Assembly (NCBI RefSeq): GCF_047495875.1
Contig: NC_092467.1
Coordinates: 24,137,066-24,201,065, forward strand
Length of the DNA stretch: 64,000 bases
DNA from: Pithys albifrons albifrons
Lineage: Eukaryota > Chordata > Aves > Passeriformes > Thamnophilidae
Direction of reading: 5' to 3'
A program made the position numbers and the translations under genes. Shown here piece after piece: positions 49,205 through 62,170 of the stretch. How positions within the stretch are numbered: the first letter of the stretch is position 1; each line of letters starts with the position of its first letter. Below the pieces are notes generated by a model, which did no database searches, had not been told where the DNA came from, and worked only from the letters and a program-made list of their open reading frames with translations.

Positions 49205-49410
49205 GGAGCCGATTCTGTAAGTGGTTTGCAATTGCCGGGTCGGAAGCTGTGCTGTGTTTCCGCCTCTGGCCTGGCGGTGGCGCTGCAGCCCCGGCGGTGC
49301 CCGCTCGGAACGGCACCGGCTCCGGGGCCACCCGGGCTGCGGCCAAGGCTGTTCTGTAGCCACGGGAGACCCCGAGTCTCTGCTGTGCGTCAGTTCAGCA
49401 CGGGATTAAT
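49205..49410. promoter_or_regulatory. Small intragenic CpG-rich patch
   Basis: About 19 CpGs in roughly 200 nt, inside a CpG-poor intron. It is too short for a classic island but could be an internal MAST2 promoter, an enhancer or a GC-rich insertion. I see no known repeat signature. Confidence 0.4.
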
Positions 49411-50716
49411 AATTCAAAAGGTTGCTGAAGTGCAGTGGAACTGGAAGTTCCAGCTTTATGCTCTGATTCAAACCCCCTCCTTTTTATAAAAGCAAATTCT
49501 GTGTCTCCTGCTTGGTCCCCAGTGCTTTAATTGATTTACTGTCTCTTACTTAGGATCTCTGCTTTGCTCAGACACCTGAGCAGGGCTGAGGTCTTGGAAG
49601 GAATAGAGTTTGTAGGGACCAGCAGGTACCAGGTATGTGACTTGCAAATTAAATATTCATTTACAAGCCACAATATCTGTTCTTCCACCACACTCTCCAC
49701 CTCCCTCTCTATATGTGTGCTGGCAGTGAGGTGAGCACACAGAGCTTCGATTTCTACCTCCTCACGAAAGAATTAGATGTAATCTCTGTCTTTTTATCGA
49801 AAAATACAATACTAGTTGGGGGACAAATCATTAATGCCAGTTGTGCATAGCACTACCTCCTGCTGGTTGCCTGGATACTTACTGTGGAAGCAGACATTTG
49901 AATCTGATGGGAAAACTTGGTTTACATTTGTGCCTTCTGAAACCAAAAGCTGCTTTTTTCTCAAAATGTTTTGTCATAGATAACATTACTTTTAGTTTGC
50001 ATTTTAAGTAGTAGCATGTTGACTGTTCAAATGTTGCTCAATACAGCTGAAAATATTTTTGTTTAAGAATAATGATAGAAGTTATAATTGATAAAGGCCA
50101 TCAATTGTTTCAGAAAGTAAAAAACTTTCAGTACTTGATTATACAATTAGGATTTCATACTTTTATATTGTTAGAAGGCAGCAGGAACTATGGCTGCATG
50201 AATGAATGGATTTTATTACTGTATGAAAGCATGGAAATTGCATTTTAAATTATCAGTTGTAATTGTAATAACCTGAGATGGGAAGTAAGTGGATTTCCAA
50301 GGTAAGACCCTGTGTGAAGTCTAAGTTTATGCATACTAATTAGATATTTGCATTTACTTATGCTGCAGAGTCTATTGGTGAATCTTTCAGAGCATGAGTA
50401 TATTATCAATTTTGGAATTTGGACAGGGCTTGATGAAGAAATAGGGAACAAGTTCTAATCACTGGGCAGTGTTTAGAGTGCTTACAGGGGCTTCCTTTGT
50501 CAGAGCTTTTAAGGTGTCTCTGGTAGGAAAACACAAATACATGTGCTACAATCATGTGTTTCCATGATAGACTCAGGACAGATGCTTCACAAGGGCATCC
50601 AAAACTGATAGTCTGAATTGGTTTTTCACTAGGAAACTTCATTGTGAATAATTCATGTAAAGAACAAGAAATAATTGTGATAAATTCTGTGCTAAAGTTA
50701 TATTCACTATATAATG

Positions 50717-50804
50717 CATATTACTTAAACATAGTCAGCATCTTGCTCTGAAGAAACTTCAGCATATTCCTTAAACACAGTCAGCATCTTTTTACTCACT
50801 TCAG
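50717..50804. repeat. Two-copy imperfect tandem duplication
   Basis: CATATTACTTAAACATAGTC at 50717 recurs as CATATTCCTTAAACACAGTC at 50763; both continue AGCATCTT and end in ACTTCAG. Period about 46 nt, the second copy a little shorter. Confidence 0.7.
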
Positions 50805-51952
50805 TTAAGTGAATTCCATTTTGGAGTGGACTCATTGGCTTAAAGGAGATTTTCATATTTGAAAGAAAATTTGAACACCCTTCTGTGTAACCTGAGGCTT
50901 GTCATTGTAGGAAATATGAATTCATAAAGCCTTGTGATAATTGCTAGGGACTAGACTGTCAGTTTGAATGATTGCAGTTCTCATTATCTTCAGATGCTTC
51001 ATGTTATTTTTTTTTGTCTGTGAATATGTTGAATTGATTTTTGGCACATGCAGTCAGTTCTCTTCCTGTCAGCAGCACTATTGTAGGTGTAAAGTTAGAA
51101 ATTGCTTCAGTGTGCATGGAAAATTAGTTTTTTTGCTTGGAAAGCTGCAGGGAACTTAAAATATAGTTATTCAGACTGTCTTGCACACACATTGTTGCTG
51201 AGTGAGGCTTTGTTTCATGGGTGTTCTGTGGTTCTTAATGATCTGTATATAAAAACATACTGATTTAGACAATAAAAGTTTTGGGTTTTAATTTAAAGCA
51301 GTTGAAAATGGACTGTTTTATTTTGGTGATTTTTGTCAGATATTTCCGTAGAAAGGCATTGGGAGATGTCTGTATTTAGTATTTTAGTATGACTGCCTTC
51401 TGTGTCTGGTAATACTTCTAGAAAATGTTTCCTAGGATGTGATAATAGAAGGATTGGTCTTAAAACATGAAATAATTTGTTGCCTAAGTTTCAGACTGCT
51501 TTCTTCCAGAAATGCAAACTGTTTTGAGCTTAGGACATCTATGATAATCCCCCATAGCATTTTGACTAAACAAAAGCCTTGGAGGTGCTCTGTAAATTAG
51601 TAATCCTCTGTATATGGCTTCTGTTTTTTGCTTGGTATGTTTTCCTGTACTGGGTCATTTTGGTTTCTCCATGGCATGCAATGTGTTTTTCCACCCAACC
51701 AGTTCCAGCCCCAGAGACAAAGTGATGCTCATTTCCCCACTTGGAGGACAGTGGGAATACATTGGTTTATGTGCATCACCTCTGAAGAGCTGCAGCTCAG
51801 AATCTTTCCTAAGAGTTAATCTAAAATCCTTATTACTTTGAGGTTACTAGAGGGGGAGAGGTGAAACCTCTTGGCAGAGATAAGGGAAGCCTTGTAATTG
51901 AAACACAGTACTAAAGCCTGAAACTTATGCAACAGTCCTGATATCTGAACTT

Positions 51953-52010
51953 TGATAAACTAAGATACAGAGAGATTAAGTCCCTTGGTCATCAGTAGAA
52001 CCAAAAGTAA
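51953..52010 (-). mobile_element. Possible MIR-type SINE fragment
   Basis: GATAAACTAAGATACAGAGA followed by GATTAAGTCCCTTGGTCATC resembles the reversed MIR core. Short and diverged. Confidence 0.4.
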
Positions 52011-55000
52011 AGCACAATGCACAGATTTTCTGTAAAAGCTTAGTTTACTAATGTTTGGCAAATGGTTGGAGCTCAAATGGATGGTGCCGTGGAATAACTT
52101 GCTGTTGCAGTTGCTGTTTATAGTGTGCTGGTATAATTTTCTTATTTCTGATTGTATTCAAGATATTTAGATTTTCAAGTCAATTTTCAAAAACCTGGGC
52201 ATACTGTGATCTCTTACCCAGCTTGGCTGTGTTTTATTGCTAACCCAAGCATTTCTGCATTAATTACAATTTTCGAAATCTTCCCTGGTGGGAGCTGCAG
52301 ACTCTTTGTGCTGTGAGAACATGAGGTATGAAGTCAGAATAAACATTACTTTAGCAAGATTAATTTAGAGTCAATATCTGTTCTCTTTGTGAACAGAAAC
52401 TGGGATAAATAATGGCCAGGTGTTTTACTTTTTCAAATCATGTGTTGTAAGAATAGATGGGGAGAATTCCTGTATTGTAGCATTTTTGATTGATCAGAAG
52501 TTTTTTTACTGAAAGTGCTCACGGCCACCTAAGTACATCTAATGCACAGTTTGCTGAGAGGGGGCTGCATGTTTTCAAAATAAACCAGCTTACCTGAGCT
52601 GCTTTATTAGCAAATAGTGTGGAACAATGGAGGGGGTTTTGCTTTTGCTATTTATTGCAATGGCCAAGTTTCCATTAAAAAAAAAAAGATTCTGTGTTCA
52701 TCATGAATATAAAACACTGTCATGTTGAGACTATAGTGTGAGTATGCAAAAATATGTGTCAGTATGAACTCTGTTATTGGCAAGGAGGAATGTTTATAAC
52801 AGAGGATTGAAAGATGTGCAGGGTTTCAGATCTGTCATAAAAGGATGTGAAATGTAATTAACCTAAAATAACCTTTAAAATATTTTTTGAGCCTGATAAA
52901 TTAAATGAACTGTTGAGATAACTTAATAAAAGACTTTAATTTTATACCTTAAATAATATCCTATTAAAATCCTCAAGATTTTGCTTTGTGATGGAATCCA
53001 CCGAGATTTACATTTTCACAATGACCTCATGATAGAGTAACATTCTTAATATATTTGGTGCTTATTTGAGGGGTAAGGTCTAGGTTAATGGTGACATTTA
53101 TTCTTTAAGTGCTTGAAGTCACAAAGCCCTAATTGAAGATAGGAATGTTCAAACCTCATTATTTTAATGTGGTCATACAGCATAGTGACACTAAAAGTAG
53201 TTATATGATAAACTCCTATGGCAGGGTTCATAATTTGTCCATGAAAACAAATTATTATGTGAAACTTTGAATTAAAATTCTCTGCTTTGGAGTTTAAATA
53301 AAACATGAAACTTCAGGTCTAACACGGTTTCTGTACTTGTCCTCACTCAAAATTAGCAATAAGTATTTGCATACCTTTAACACAGAGAATACTGCTGTGA
53401 ACTGTTTACAAAAAGTTACAATGGATGCACAAAGTCTCTCACACAAACCCATCTTATTGGATACTGTGACCTGTGTTTCTGCAGTGAAGGCTGCAGAGGT
53501 ACTTTTGGCAAATATACATCTCTAATTTTCTAAATATTGGTAATTGAACTAATTTAATGGATGAGCTGTTGTGAATGAAAATACTTGCAGTGCTTATCAC
53601 AGTGTCAAGGATCCAAGGGCTGAAGACAAAGGTTGGAGTGTTCATTACTGCTTGCATTTCAGCAGTTGCTGCTAACCTTGGTTGTTTGTTTCAGATTTGC
53701 ACCCTGTGCTGTCTCTAACATGAGCTGGAATCCCTTTTAGTACCCCTCCTGTCTGTTCGAGGTTCCTAAGCTGTCCTTTCCCTCCTGTGTTTTCACAGAA
53801 GTGTTTATTTTTCTCCATGTCTTCCCCTACCCCTAGGAAAACACCTCACCATTTTATTACTTGATGATAGCCAGAAAATTCTGGCTAACTGTGCACAAAG
53901 TAGCCTGTTTTCACAAGGGTACTCCTACTGTGACCTCCTTAATCCTTCTCCACTGCCAGTCCTTGGGGCTATGGACTACTGGTCTGGGAATCTTAGTGTG
54001 AAAGATCCCTTGCAGTTTTACTGCTGCCCAAAATTTGCACATCTCTTACTGTACAGTTACTAGTTCTGGGACTACCTTTATTTCTTCAGTTTCTTGTTGC
54101 TAAATGAATGGTGTTCTGGATCATGGGCTTTTGATCCACAATCTCTTTGACTCTGCTTAAATGACAGATATGGAATGTAAAAAGTCAAATTTGTGGGTAT
54201 TATTAAATGTATCAATAACTATTAGTTTCATTTTAGGTACGTTTTGCCCTAAAGTTCACATTTCAAATGCTGTCTTTCAAAACAAAGTACAAATGTAGAG
54301 TGTTATAAGTTTAAAATGCACGCATTTCTTATTGAAGTTGATTCTTAAATCTTAGAACAAAGATAGCTAATTAGATAGAGAAATTTGGCAAGATAAACTG
54401 ATGAGGTCTTTGAAAGAAAAGAGGAACAACGTGTTCTGTCACGAACATGCAGAACTATCTCAGTTGGGAGGAAAAATACTTTGTCAGCATTGTCAAACTA
54501 TATTGATCAGGCATCAACATCAATCCTGATTAAATAGGCAGCTGTTTAAAGTGGTATATTTGACAATGACATCTTTTATTTTCTATATGATTACTTGCCT
54601 GCTGACATGTTTACTTTCTTGATATAATTTACATATTGTGTTTAAAATGTTGCTGACTGAGAAACAGTTGAATTATATGAGACAGAGTAGAAAGAAAATC
54701 AGACTTTCTGATGGCTGGTATGAACATGTGTGAATATCAGTAACATCTACAAACAAACCAGCTGATTTATGTGCCAACGTAATTCCAAGGGAGCACTCTA
54801 ATAAATTGAATGGCTTGCTTATCTTCTTACTTTTTATGATAAAAGTTTTTTAGAAATCAGTTTACTATATACATGTGTGTGTCTATGTATATAGATTTAA
54901 AAAATGGCAACAAGTCTCTGTAAAAATGAGAGGTGCTGAAGCTGTTGGGAGACCCTGTTCCTTGTGGTTTATTGTCAGACAAATCTGTGGTATCAACTTC

Positions 55001-56354
55001 CCTGGGAAAGTGTCAAGAATGTATTAAAACCTGTTTAATTGGAAGGGTACTTGGCAATTAAACTTGGCTCTTCAATGAACTGATAGATATCCTTTACCAT
55101 TCTAATTGCTGATTTTCTCTGTTTTTCTATAAGCAAAAGGTGAACTGCTCCTCTTCCCCCTGGCTTACTATAAATTGCAATAATTTCAAAGGAAAGGTAT
55201 GGTGGTGCTTGGCTTCTTCAGTGGAGTACATTAATGATGCATGGCCTTCCACCTGATATTGGATTTCTTTTTTGTCCCAAAAGCACAAGGCTTTTTTTGC
55301 CTGCATTGTATGAAATCTCCATCAGACAATAGTCATGGACAGCTGCTAGTAATTATTTGTTCCATTTTTCCTTGTATATCAGGAAACTTCCTGAGGTTCA
55401 GAAGTAGGGAACCATAATTTCTGACTCTCGACCAAGCGGTGAAAGTTTGGTTAAATTGTGTATTGTTTTATATAAAATGGGTAAAACTGATTTAACTCCA
55501 TTTCACCTCAGCTACAGGATTGAGCTCATTTTTTTTGCTATAAGCTTCTGTTCTCTGTTGAATCCTTTAGCTCAGAGTAGTGGAAAGCATATAATAATGT
55601 TCACTACCCCTAAGTATAATTATTATACTATCTACTGTATGTTTTACAAATAATTACTTTAATCCCACAAAATGCTCAATTTCTGAAATTGCAGTGCTTG
55701 AGGAGTGCCTGTCTCATTGATATGCATTTCTGTGTCCCAATACTGTGTCCTCAAATAATATGGTGAAGGGTCAAGAGGCTGGGATTGTGTCTGGGCCGTG
55801 CAGCGTGTTTAAAGACCCTCCTCCCTGTTCTCCTTGAAACAGACAAAGCACCATCGAGTAGCACAGACCACCTGAGTGTTGAAGGTTGGATCTAATTAAG
55901 AAATGGGTGTGGGGCCTGTATTACCCACTGCATGACAGTGATGCTGACTGCAGTGTGCTGAGGAAGATTGGATCCTGTGGAACGAAATTTTATTGAGAGA
56001 CTTCAGTTATGTGTAGACGGACACATGCCATGCTGGGACGTGATGAGAGTAGACTTTACATGTTCAGTGACTGTTTCAGAAGGCAGATCAAGCTCCAGCA
56101 AAGATCCCATGGGAGGAGAAGTAACATTGTTTGTATCCTTATCAGTGATCTGTCTGGTTGGAAGTGTAAGTCAAAAACCACCCTAAAGGCTGAAACAGAA
56201 ATTGAGGTACACAGAGGTAAAAATAGTCAAAAACCTGGTAAAGTTTCTTTCAGTTTCAAAAAGAACTAATTTAGAAAGAGTAGGCTTGTTGAAGAGCAAG
56301 GAACATCAGCAAAGAGACTTGCATCTTTATAGTCTCCACAGGACCGAGCTGAGT

Positions 56355-56452
56355 CAGAATGACAGAATGTTCTGAGTTGGAAGGGACCCACAAGGATCAA
56401 GTCCAGCTCTTAAGTGAATGGCCCATGCAGGGATCAAACATATGACCTTGGT
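56355..56452 (-). mobile_element. CR1 LINE 3'-end fragment
   Basis: CAGAATGTTCTGAGTTGGAA, GGGACCCACAAGGATCAAGT and GCCCATGCAGGGATCAAACA match a reversed CR1 3' end common in birds. Confidence 0.8.
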
Positions 56453-56933
56453 TAAGGATCTCTTCAAGTAGAGAAATGCAGTGTTTCCCACTCCTACCCT
56501 ATTAAGAATTACAAGTGGTTAAAAGGTAAGCAGAGTGGTTAGGAACAGAATAAAAGACGTTGATTCTGCGAGTAAAAGGAGATAACGACACAGCTTGAAA
56601 ATAATTCGAGGATGAAACGTGAACTACTATTTGTGGTGTGTAGCCAATTGCTTAAAACAGTTTGAGGACTGGGAAGAGGCAAATGTGGCACCAATATTTA
56701 AAAAAGGGATCCATGAGGATTCTTGTTACAGAATTGCTGATGTTCCCTTCATGCTGTAGTTGCCTGAATCCTAATTCCTATGAATGTAATTTACCAGTTG
56801 GTTGCATTAGCATGTATGTACATAGAGCAAGTCATTCAGATCCTCCTGACAGTGCTGACCTCATTGTTTTTACTGTGCTATTACAGGACATTTGTGAATA
56901 GTTGTTTTACATTTATTTGTAGGTTACTGGTTA

Positions 56934-57110
56934 AAATCATGGAATCTTTGAATGGTTTGGATGGGAAGGGATCTTAAAGCTCAAAGCTTCATCCAACCTG
57001 GCCTTGAGCTCTTTCAGGGATGTGGCATCTGCAGCCTCTGTGGGCAACCTATTCCAGTGCCTCACCACCCTCACAGTGAATAATTTCTTCCTTATATCTA
57101 ATGTTATATG
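56934..57110 (-). mobile_element. CR1 LINE 3'-end fragment
   Basis: ATCATGGAATCTTTGAATGG, TCCAACCTGGCCTTGAGCTC, TTCCAGTGCCTCACCACCCT and TAATTTCTTCCTTATATCTA are in the order of a reversed CR1 3' end. Confidence 0.92.
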
Positions 57111-58542
57111 CATGGCTGTTCTGTTGACACAGAAAGGTCATAGTCACTAAAAATCCTTCCGACAGCTACTTTTAAAATTGATTGGCAAGTTCTTAACCCA
57201 GAAAGTTCTGCTTTCTTGTAGAGATACATTTTCTTTTTGAAATGTAGCTGCGGTCAAGTTAAAATCTCTAAGCACTTTTAATTTTGATGTCTATATGTTT
57301 ACTTGGTCAGCAGAAGCAGTAATTTAAACACCTCAATCTCTGTCTCCCATCCAAAAGCACAGAGGAACTCTTCTCAGAAACCATAATGATTTATTTGCAA
57401 TATTTCCTCCCCCCCATAAAAGTCTCAACAGCTGATGTTACTTCTTGTTTTTTGGAGAAGCTGATACAGGACTAAAATAATTATTTTCCCTGGCATTGAC
57501 ATAGCCTTCTCTGAAACCTCCTTGATAATCTGCTTACTTGCTTGGCTAGGTAGGAATGGACTTTGGCTTTTCCCCTGCTTCCTGTTGCAAAAGCAGCTTT
57601 GAAGGCAGTACTGAGAAGGAAAGGGAGCTGTTAGTGTGGGAAACTCTGGAGCAGAGGACAGAGAGCAAACTGCTGCAATCAACTGTTAATGCTGATGTCT
57701 GAGAACTTTGAGGTATATTTAGAATGCTGCTGTTGTTTGTTTTGTCCATTTTAGCTCACACTTAGATTTAGCTGCTTTCTACTTCAGTGACTTCAGAAGA
57801 AAACCTAAGGAGACAGGAGTTTCTTCAGCTTCATTACTTATTCTGCAAAGAGCTTCTTCCCTTGAATTCCACCGTGGCTGTACAGATTCGTGTTCTGCTA
57901 TGAGATCATTCTGTCAATATAGGCTTGTTTACTTCACAACTTCAGCAATTTTGGAGGGCTCCTTTCAATATTAAAACATCCACTTTTGCATTAGCAGATC
58001 TTTTTCATCATGGACCTGTGAATTGCTACTGATGATTGTCAGTGTTTCTTCTGTGAAGACCTAATGTTCTGGTAGAATTGCATTCTCTCTTTTCTAATGT
58101 GGTTTCCTGTGTTAATTGATTTCTTGCTGGATCCTCTCACAGTCAGTCTGATACTGGCCTTCTGTAAAGCTTATTTGGTTGATGCATTTAGAAAAGTCTC
58201 TACTTCTTTCATGGAAAGAATTTTCTCTAGGTATGCTACCAAGGCTCAGAAGACCAAGAAATCTTAAGACTTTGAGTGTAATCAAACTGGCACTCATCAT
58301 CATTTTCTCTCTTTCAAGATTTCTAGAACAGATCTGTAGATGAATATGTATTTTTGGCATTGGCTTTAACCAAAAATGAAAGTAATTGTATAAATCATCA
58401 TGACTGCCAGAAACACTGAGTAGCAGTAGGGAATCAGTTTCTGCAATTGTTCCTTCTTTCCTGCTAACTTCCAAGCCACTAGCCAATTTCATCCAGGCTT
58501 GAAAAGAAGAAGAAATGTAAAAAATAACTATAATTGCAATAT

Positions 58543-58805
58543 TGTAAGAATTGGAACCGAGTAGGAGACACCCCCTCACATTCTCTGGGGGACAGTCAGT
58601 TCATGGTTTATTTTGGTTTGGCAGGACTGGTTGACACTCGGATAGGACAGTGCTCCGTTAGCTGGGCGGGGGGGGGGCGTGGTGTCCCCAGATGGGTGGA
58701 AGTAAAATAGGAGAGCCAGAGTTACCCCTGTCAGGACTATGAGAGAGAGCAAGAGACTAAAAGCCAAACTCAAGTCTGCAAGAAACTGTGTGTCTTTAAT
58801 TCTCA
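58543..58805 (-). mobile_element. Possible solo LTR or unclassified repeat
   Basis: A GC-richer block that on the minus strand begins TGAGAATTAAAG, carries AATAAA about 75 nt before its end and finishes CTTACA, so it has TG...CA ends and a poly(A) signal in an LTR-like place. It includes a run of ten G (58668-58677, plus strand). I found no clean target-site duplication and no adjoining retroviral genes. Confidence 0.3.
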
Positions 58806-61800
58806 TTGCTTGAGAAGCAGCTTGTTTATATTGCAGTACTGAAAGAATCTGGCATCCTTCTGTTTTCAAAAACATTGGTGTTAGTGACCTAACTCTGGGC
58901 AAGGTTGGAAGGGCAGATTTTGAAACGATGCTTGAAATGCTTCCTTGCTATCAGTTTGTCATGTTTCTTTTGCTGCTGGAGGAATGGCAGGATGTTACTC
59001 CAGCAAACTGAAGATCTTTCCATGTGGTGCCTTTGCATCTTCCTGTGGCTGTCCCAAGCTGGGACTGCACTGCAGGGTCAGCACAAGCAAGTGATGGATT
59101 TCTTCCCTGGACTGCAAATCTGACCTTCCAGAAAAGACAGAGGGGAGCCCTCACATTTCTCTTGTGCATATTGGAGCTGAGCATACTTGTGGCATCATCT
59201 GCAGTTTATTTCTTTGCTTTTTGCTACTAAAGACATTAAAAAAATTAGTATTCTACAAGCTTGAAAGACAGACTATTATCTAATTGGCTTTTGGTTAGGA
59301 GGATACTGATTTCTAGGTCAATGTAAAACAAATGAGCATTTAAATTGAAGAGGAGCAGCTGTTCCAAAGCCCCTTTCCACAGTGCCTGGTTTTGTTAAGG
59401 ATAATTATGTCTAATTTTAAATTATGATAGCTTTGAGTATTGAGCTTTGCCTTGTTACATCCACTATCTCATTCTCCTTCATCAGTAAGTATGTTCCATC
59501 TTGGAGCTGAGTTTCTGATTGGATTTATTTTTCTGGGCCTTTTGAATTATGAAGAGAAATAAGTCTTTAAAGAGAGTGTGTTCAACACTTTCATGCCAAT
59601 GTTACCACTCTCCCATTTTATTTTTCAAGGTCTCAAAACTGATATAGTGTGTCTGATTCCTGTGGAAGGATACTGCTGGGAAAATACATATTTATGTAAA
59701 CGTGTAAGATTTTTGTTCATATTTTTAGCTTGGAAATGGAAATGTCAGACTCTAGTGCTGAAAAATCCAAGAAAGCTCTTGTCAGCCCTTGGAAAGAAAC
59801 ATATGCTAAAGATGTCCTGTGGATTACATACTGCTTGTTTCAATTAACACATTGATATTCTCTGTCAGTTCTAGAGACAAAAGCCCAGGTGACAATCCAA
59901 ATGATGCATGAAAATCATATTTCAATTTTTTTCTGTTCAGCTCAGGTTTTATTTTTTAAACAGAGAGCAAAAGATTTGAACTGCTTTGGTCAATGTGATA
60001 TTAGTAATTCAGTAGTATGTCAGAATGCTTTAAAGAGCATATATTGTGAATATATTGCTGCTGCAATGAAGTATGTTTGTTTTTAGGAAATGTTTGTTGC
60101 TGGACATGACAGTAATGTAGTGTCATGCATAAGAATTTTGTGTTTGAATTGAAATTGGAGTAAAGTGTAACTGTATCAGGAAATGTAGAATATATATATA
60201 TTTGCATAATAATTTGAAATCCAAGTGGTTTTTTTACCTGCTAGTTTTATTGAAAGAGGTTGTTTTCATGTGCCTTTTAAAATACTTGAATGTCATAATT
60301 TTCCTCTGAGAAATATTCTTAGAGCCTTTAAGTCAACAATTTTACTGTCTTTTGTTTCTTCTCTTGAGTGAATGTAATTGGGTCTGTTAAACAAAACCAA
60401 GAAAAGTTTGACAAATTATTATTATGCCTCTACTTTTTTAAAATGAAAAATAGCTTTTAAAGAAAAAAACCTCACATAACAAGAATACTTATAAAAATGT
60501 GAGGGTCTGATGAAGATTCTGGGGAGAGGAAGAATTGAAAAAAATATTTATCATTCCACTGTAAATCTTTGAAATCGTGAAAGAATTTATTCTTTTATCT
60601 TTCTTACAGTTTTTGTTCTAGTTTAGTGGATAAATGTTGGGAAAAGGGATATCTATAAAAAATGGACAGCTTTTAACTTGTCCAACATTGTGAAGGGATG
60701 ACAAAATTGTGAGAAATCAATAGCAAAGAGGGAGGAGAAGAATGAAAATCTGTCAGAATCCATCAGTAAAATCTGCTGTGAGATGTCTCCCTAGATATCA
60801 GTGTAGATTTAGTCAGGTATAAACAAGGAGAGTAGGGGAGAGTAAAGTCCTCTGGACTCCAAATGTTTTGGCTTATCTTCAATATTTATTTCATAGGCAG
60901 TGTTTGAATGTGTGTCATGTGGATCTTAGGCCAGCAAAACCTTATTTAAGCACTTTAATGTCAGCTAGAAATCAAGGTAAAATTCATGGTGTACTGATAT
61001 GAATTGCATGTGGTAGAAACTGGAAAAATTATTCAGTGCTGTGGACTCTGTTCTGAGCAGAATAATTGATGAAAAATCACTTCTTGACTTTCATGGCATT
61101 TTTCTTCATTTTTTTTTTTCTTAATGAGTGTGTATGACAGTGTGAATTGTTATTTGTAAATGTTATGCTGGTGGAATAGAAGAGGTTCCATGTTCTGTGA
61201 AGCATCAAGTGTTTGTTCTGAAGAAGTGACTGTCCAAAATGACAAATATTCTACAGATACAAGTGAGAGGAAGATACAGTGAAATACAGCTTGGTAGAGT
61301 TTCACACCTTTGCAACTTGTCCTCAAAACTTGTTAACTGTGCAAAGGAAGTGCTGTGTCTATATAAAAATTGTCTAGCTTGTACTTCAAAGTCAAAAGTG
61401 ACTTTATTGGTGAAGAATCAAGAGCAGAAAAGTTTGGCAAGAGTTACAGGAAAGGGAAGTGTGTATATGCAACGCACTGCTCCGTGGTGAGGCTGCAGGA
61501 AGAGTGCTGCTAGCCAAGAGTGTGGACAGTGGAGGAAATGTTTTGCAAATAGTCAAATTTTGGGGGTATTTCTTAGAATGTGCTTGCATTAGATATGAGA
61601 TCCATCTCTAATTTGTAGCCTTTATCAAACCAGTAAGAGAATCCTAAGATTTTGGTAGTGTCATCAAAATATTTAGGAAACAGAAATTATATTTTCTTCA
61701 GGTTTAAATTTACAGCAAAGCTTGTAAGAGGCTTTTCTGCCCATCAAAAGAAATGTTTCTTTTAAGAATGGTATTGTATTTGAAATGTAGCAACAAAGAA

Positions 61801-61904
61801 GCTGGTTTCTATTGTGTTCCAATGGCAGTTCAGCTCTAGAACTCTATGAATGTTTGTGTAGTGAATTCAACATTTTCTGTAAATATTAAAGTTGAATTGG
61901 AGAT

Positions 61905-62170
61905 TCCTTTCTGAAGGTGTCAGCTTTCTGAGGGGCTTGAGCCAAGGAACGTGTTCCTGCCTGGAAGCTGGGCTGGTGTCTCTTCCGAATACCTTCTGTG
62001 GTACAGCGTGAAAACAGTCGGTCTGTAGATGAATGAACTCTTCCCTCCACCCTTGCTGGCAGCAAATTTACATTTGCATGGAAGATGAGTGGGAGTGCCG
62101 CCTTTCATAAGGCATTGAATGTGGGGGATGGGGCAGTCTGGCCCAGGAACCTAAACCTAACAAACTGGAA
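61905..62170. other. Candidate conserved noncoding element
   Basis: Sequence more complex and GC-balanced than its flanks, with the octamer-like ATTTGCAT in TTACATTTGCATGGAAGATG. No exon signals. Called on texture only. Confidence 0.2.

Noticed and set aside
49041..49346. Minus-strand frame starting with an Ala/Arg/Pro-rich peptide, like a CpG-island first exon
   Set aside because: It needs a non-ATG start and runs into AT-rich sequence; no homology and no matching downstream exon.
58112..58579. Minus-strand 155-codon frame
   Set aside because: No domain or splice context recognised, AT-rich composition, and it probably reflects chance openness.
58576..58902. Minus-strand 108-codon frame with a strongly hydrophobic segment
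   Set aside because: It overlaps the LTR-like block, has no recognisable family and no conserved neighbours. The hydrophobic run is best read as chance.
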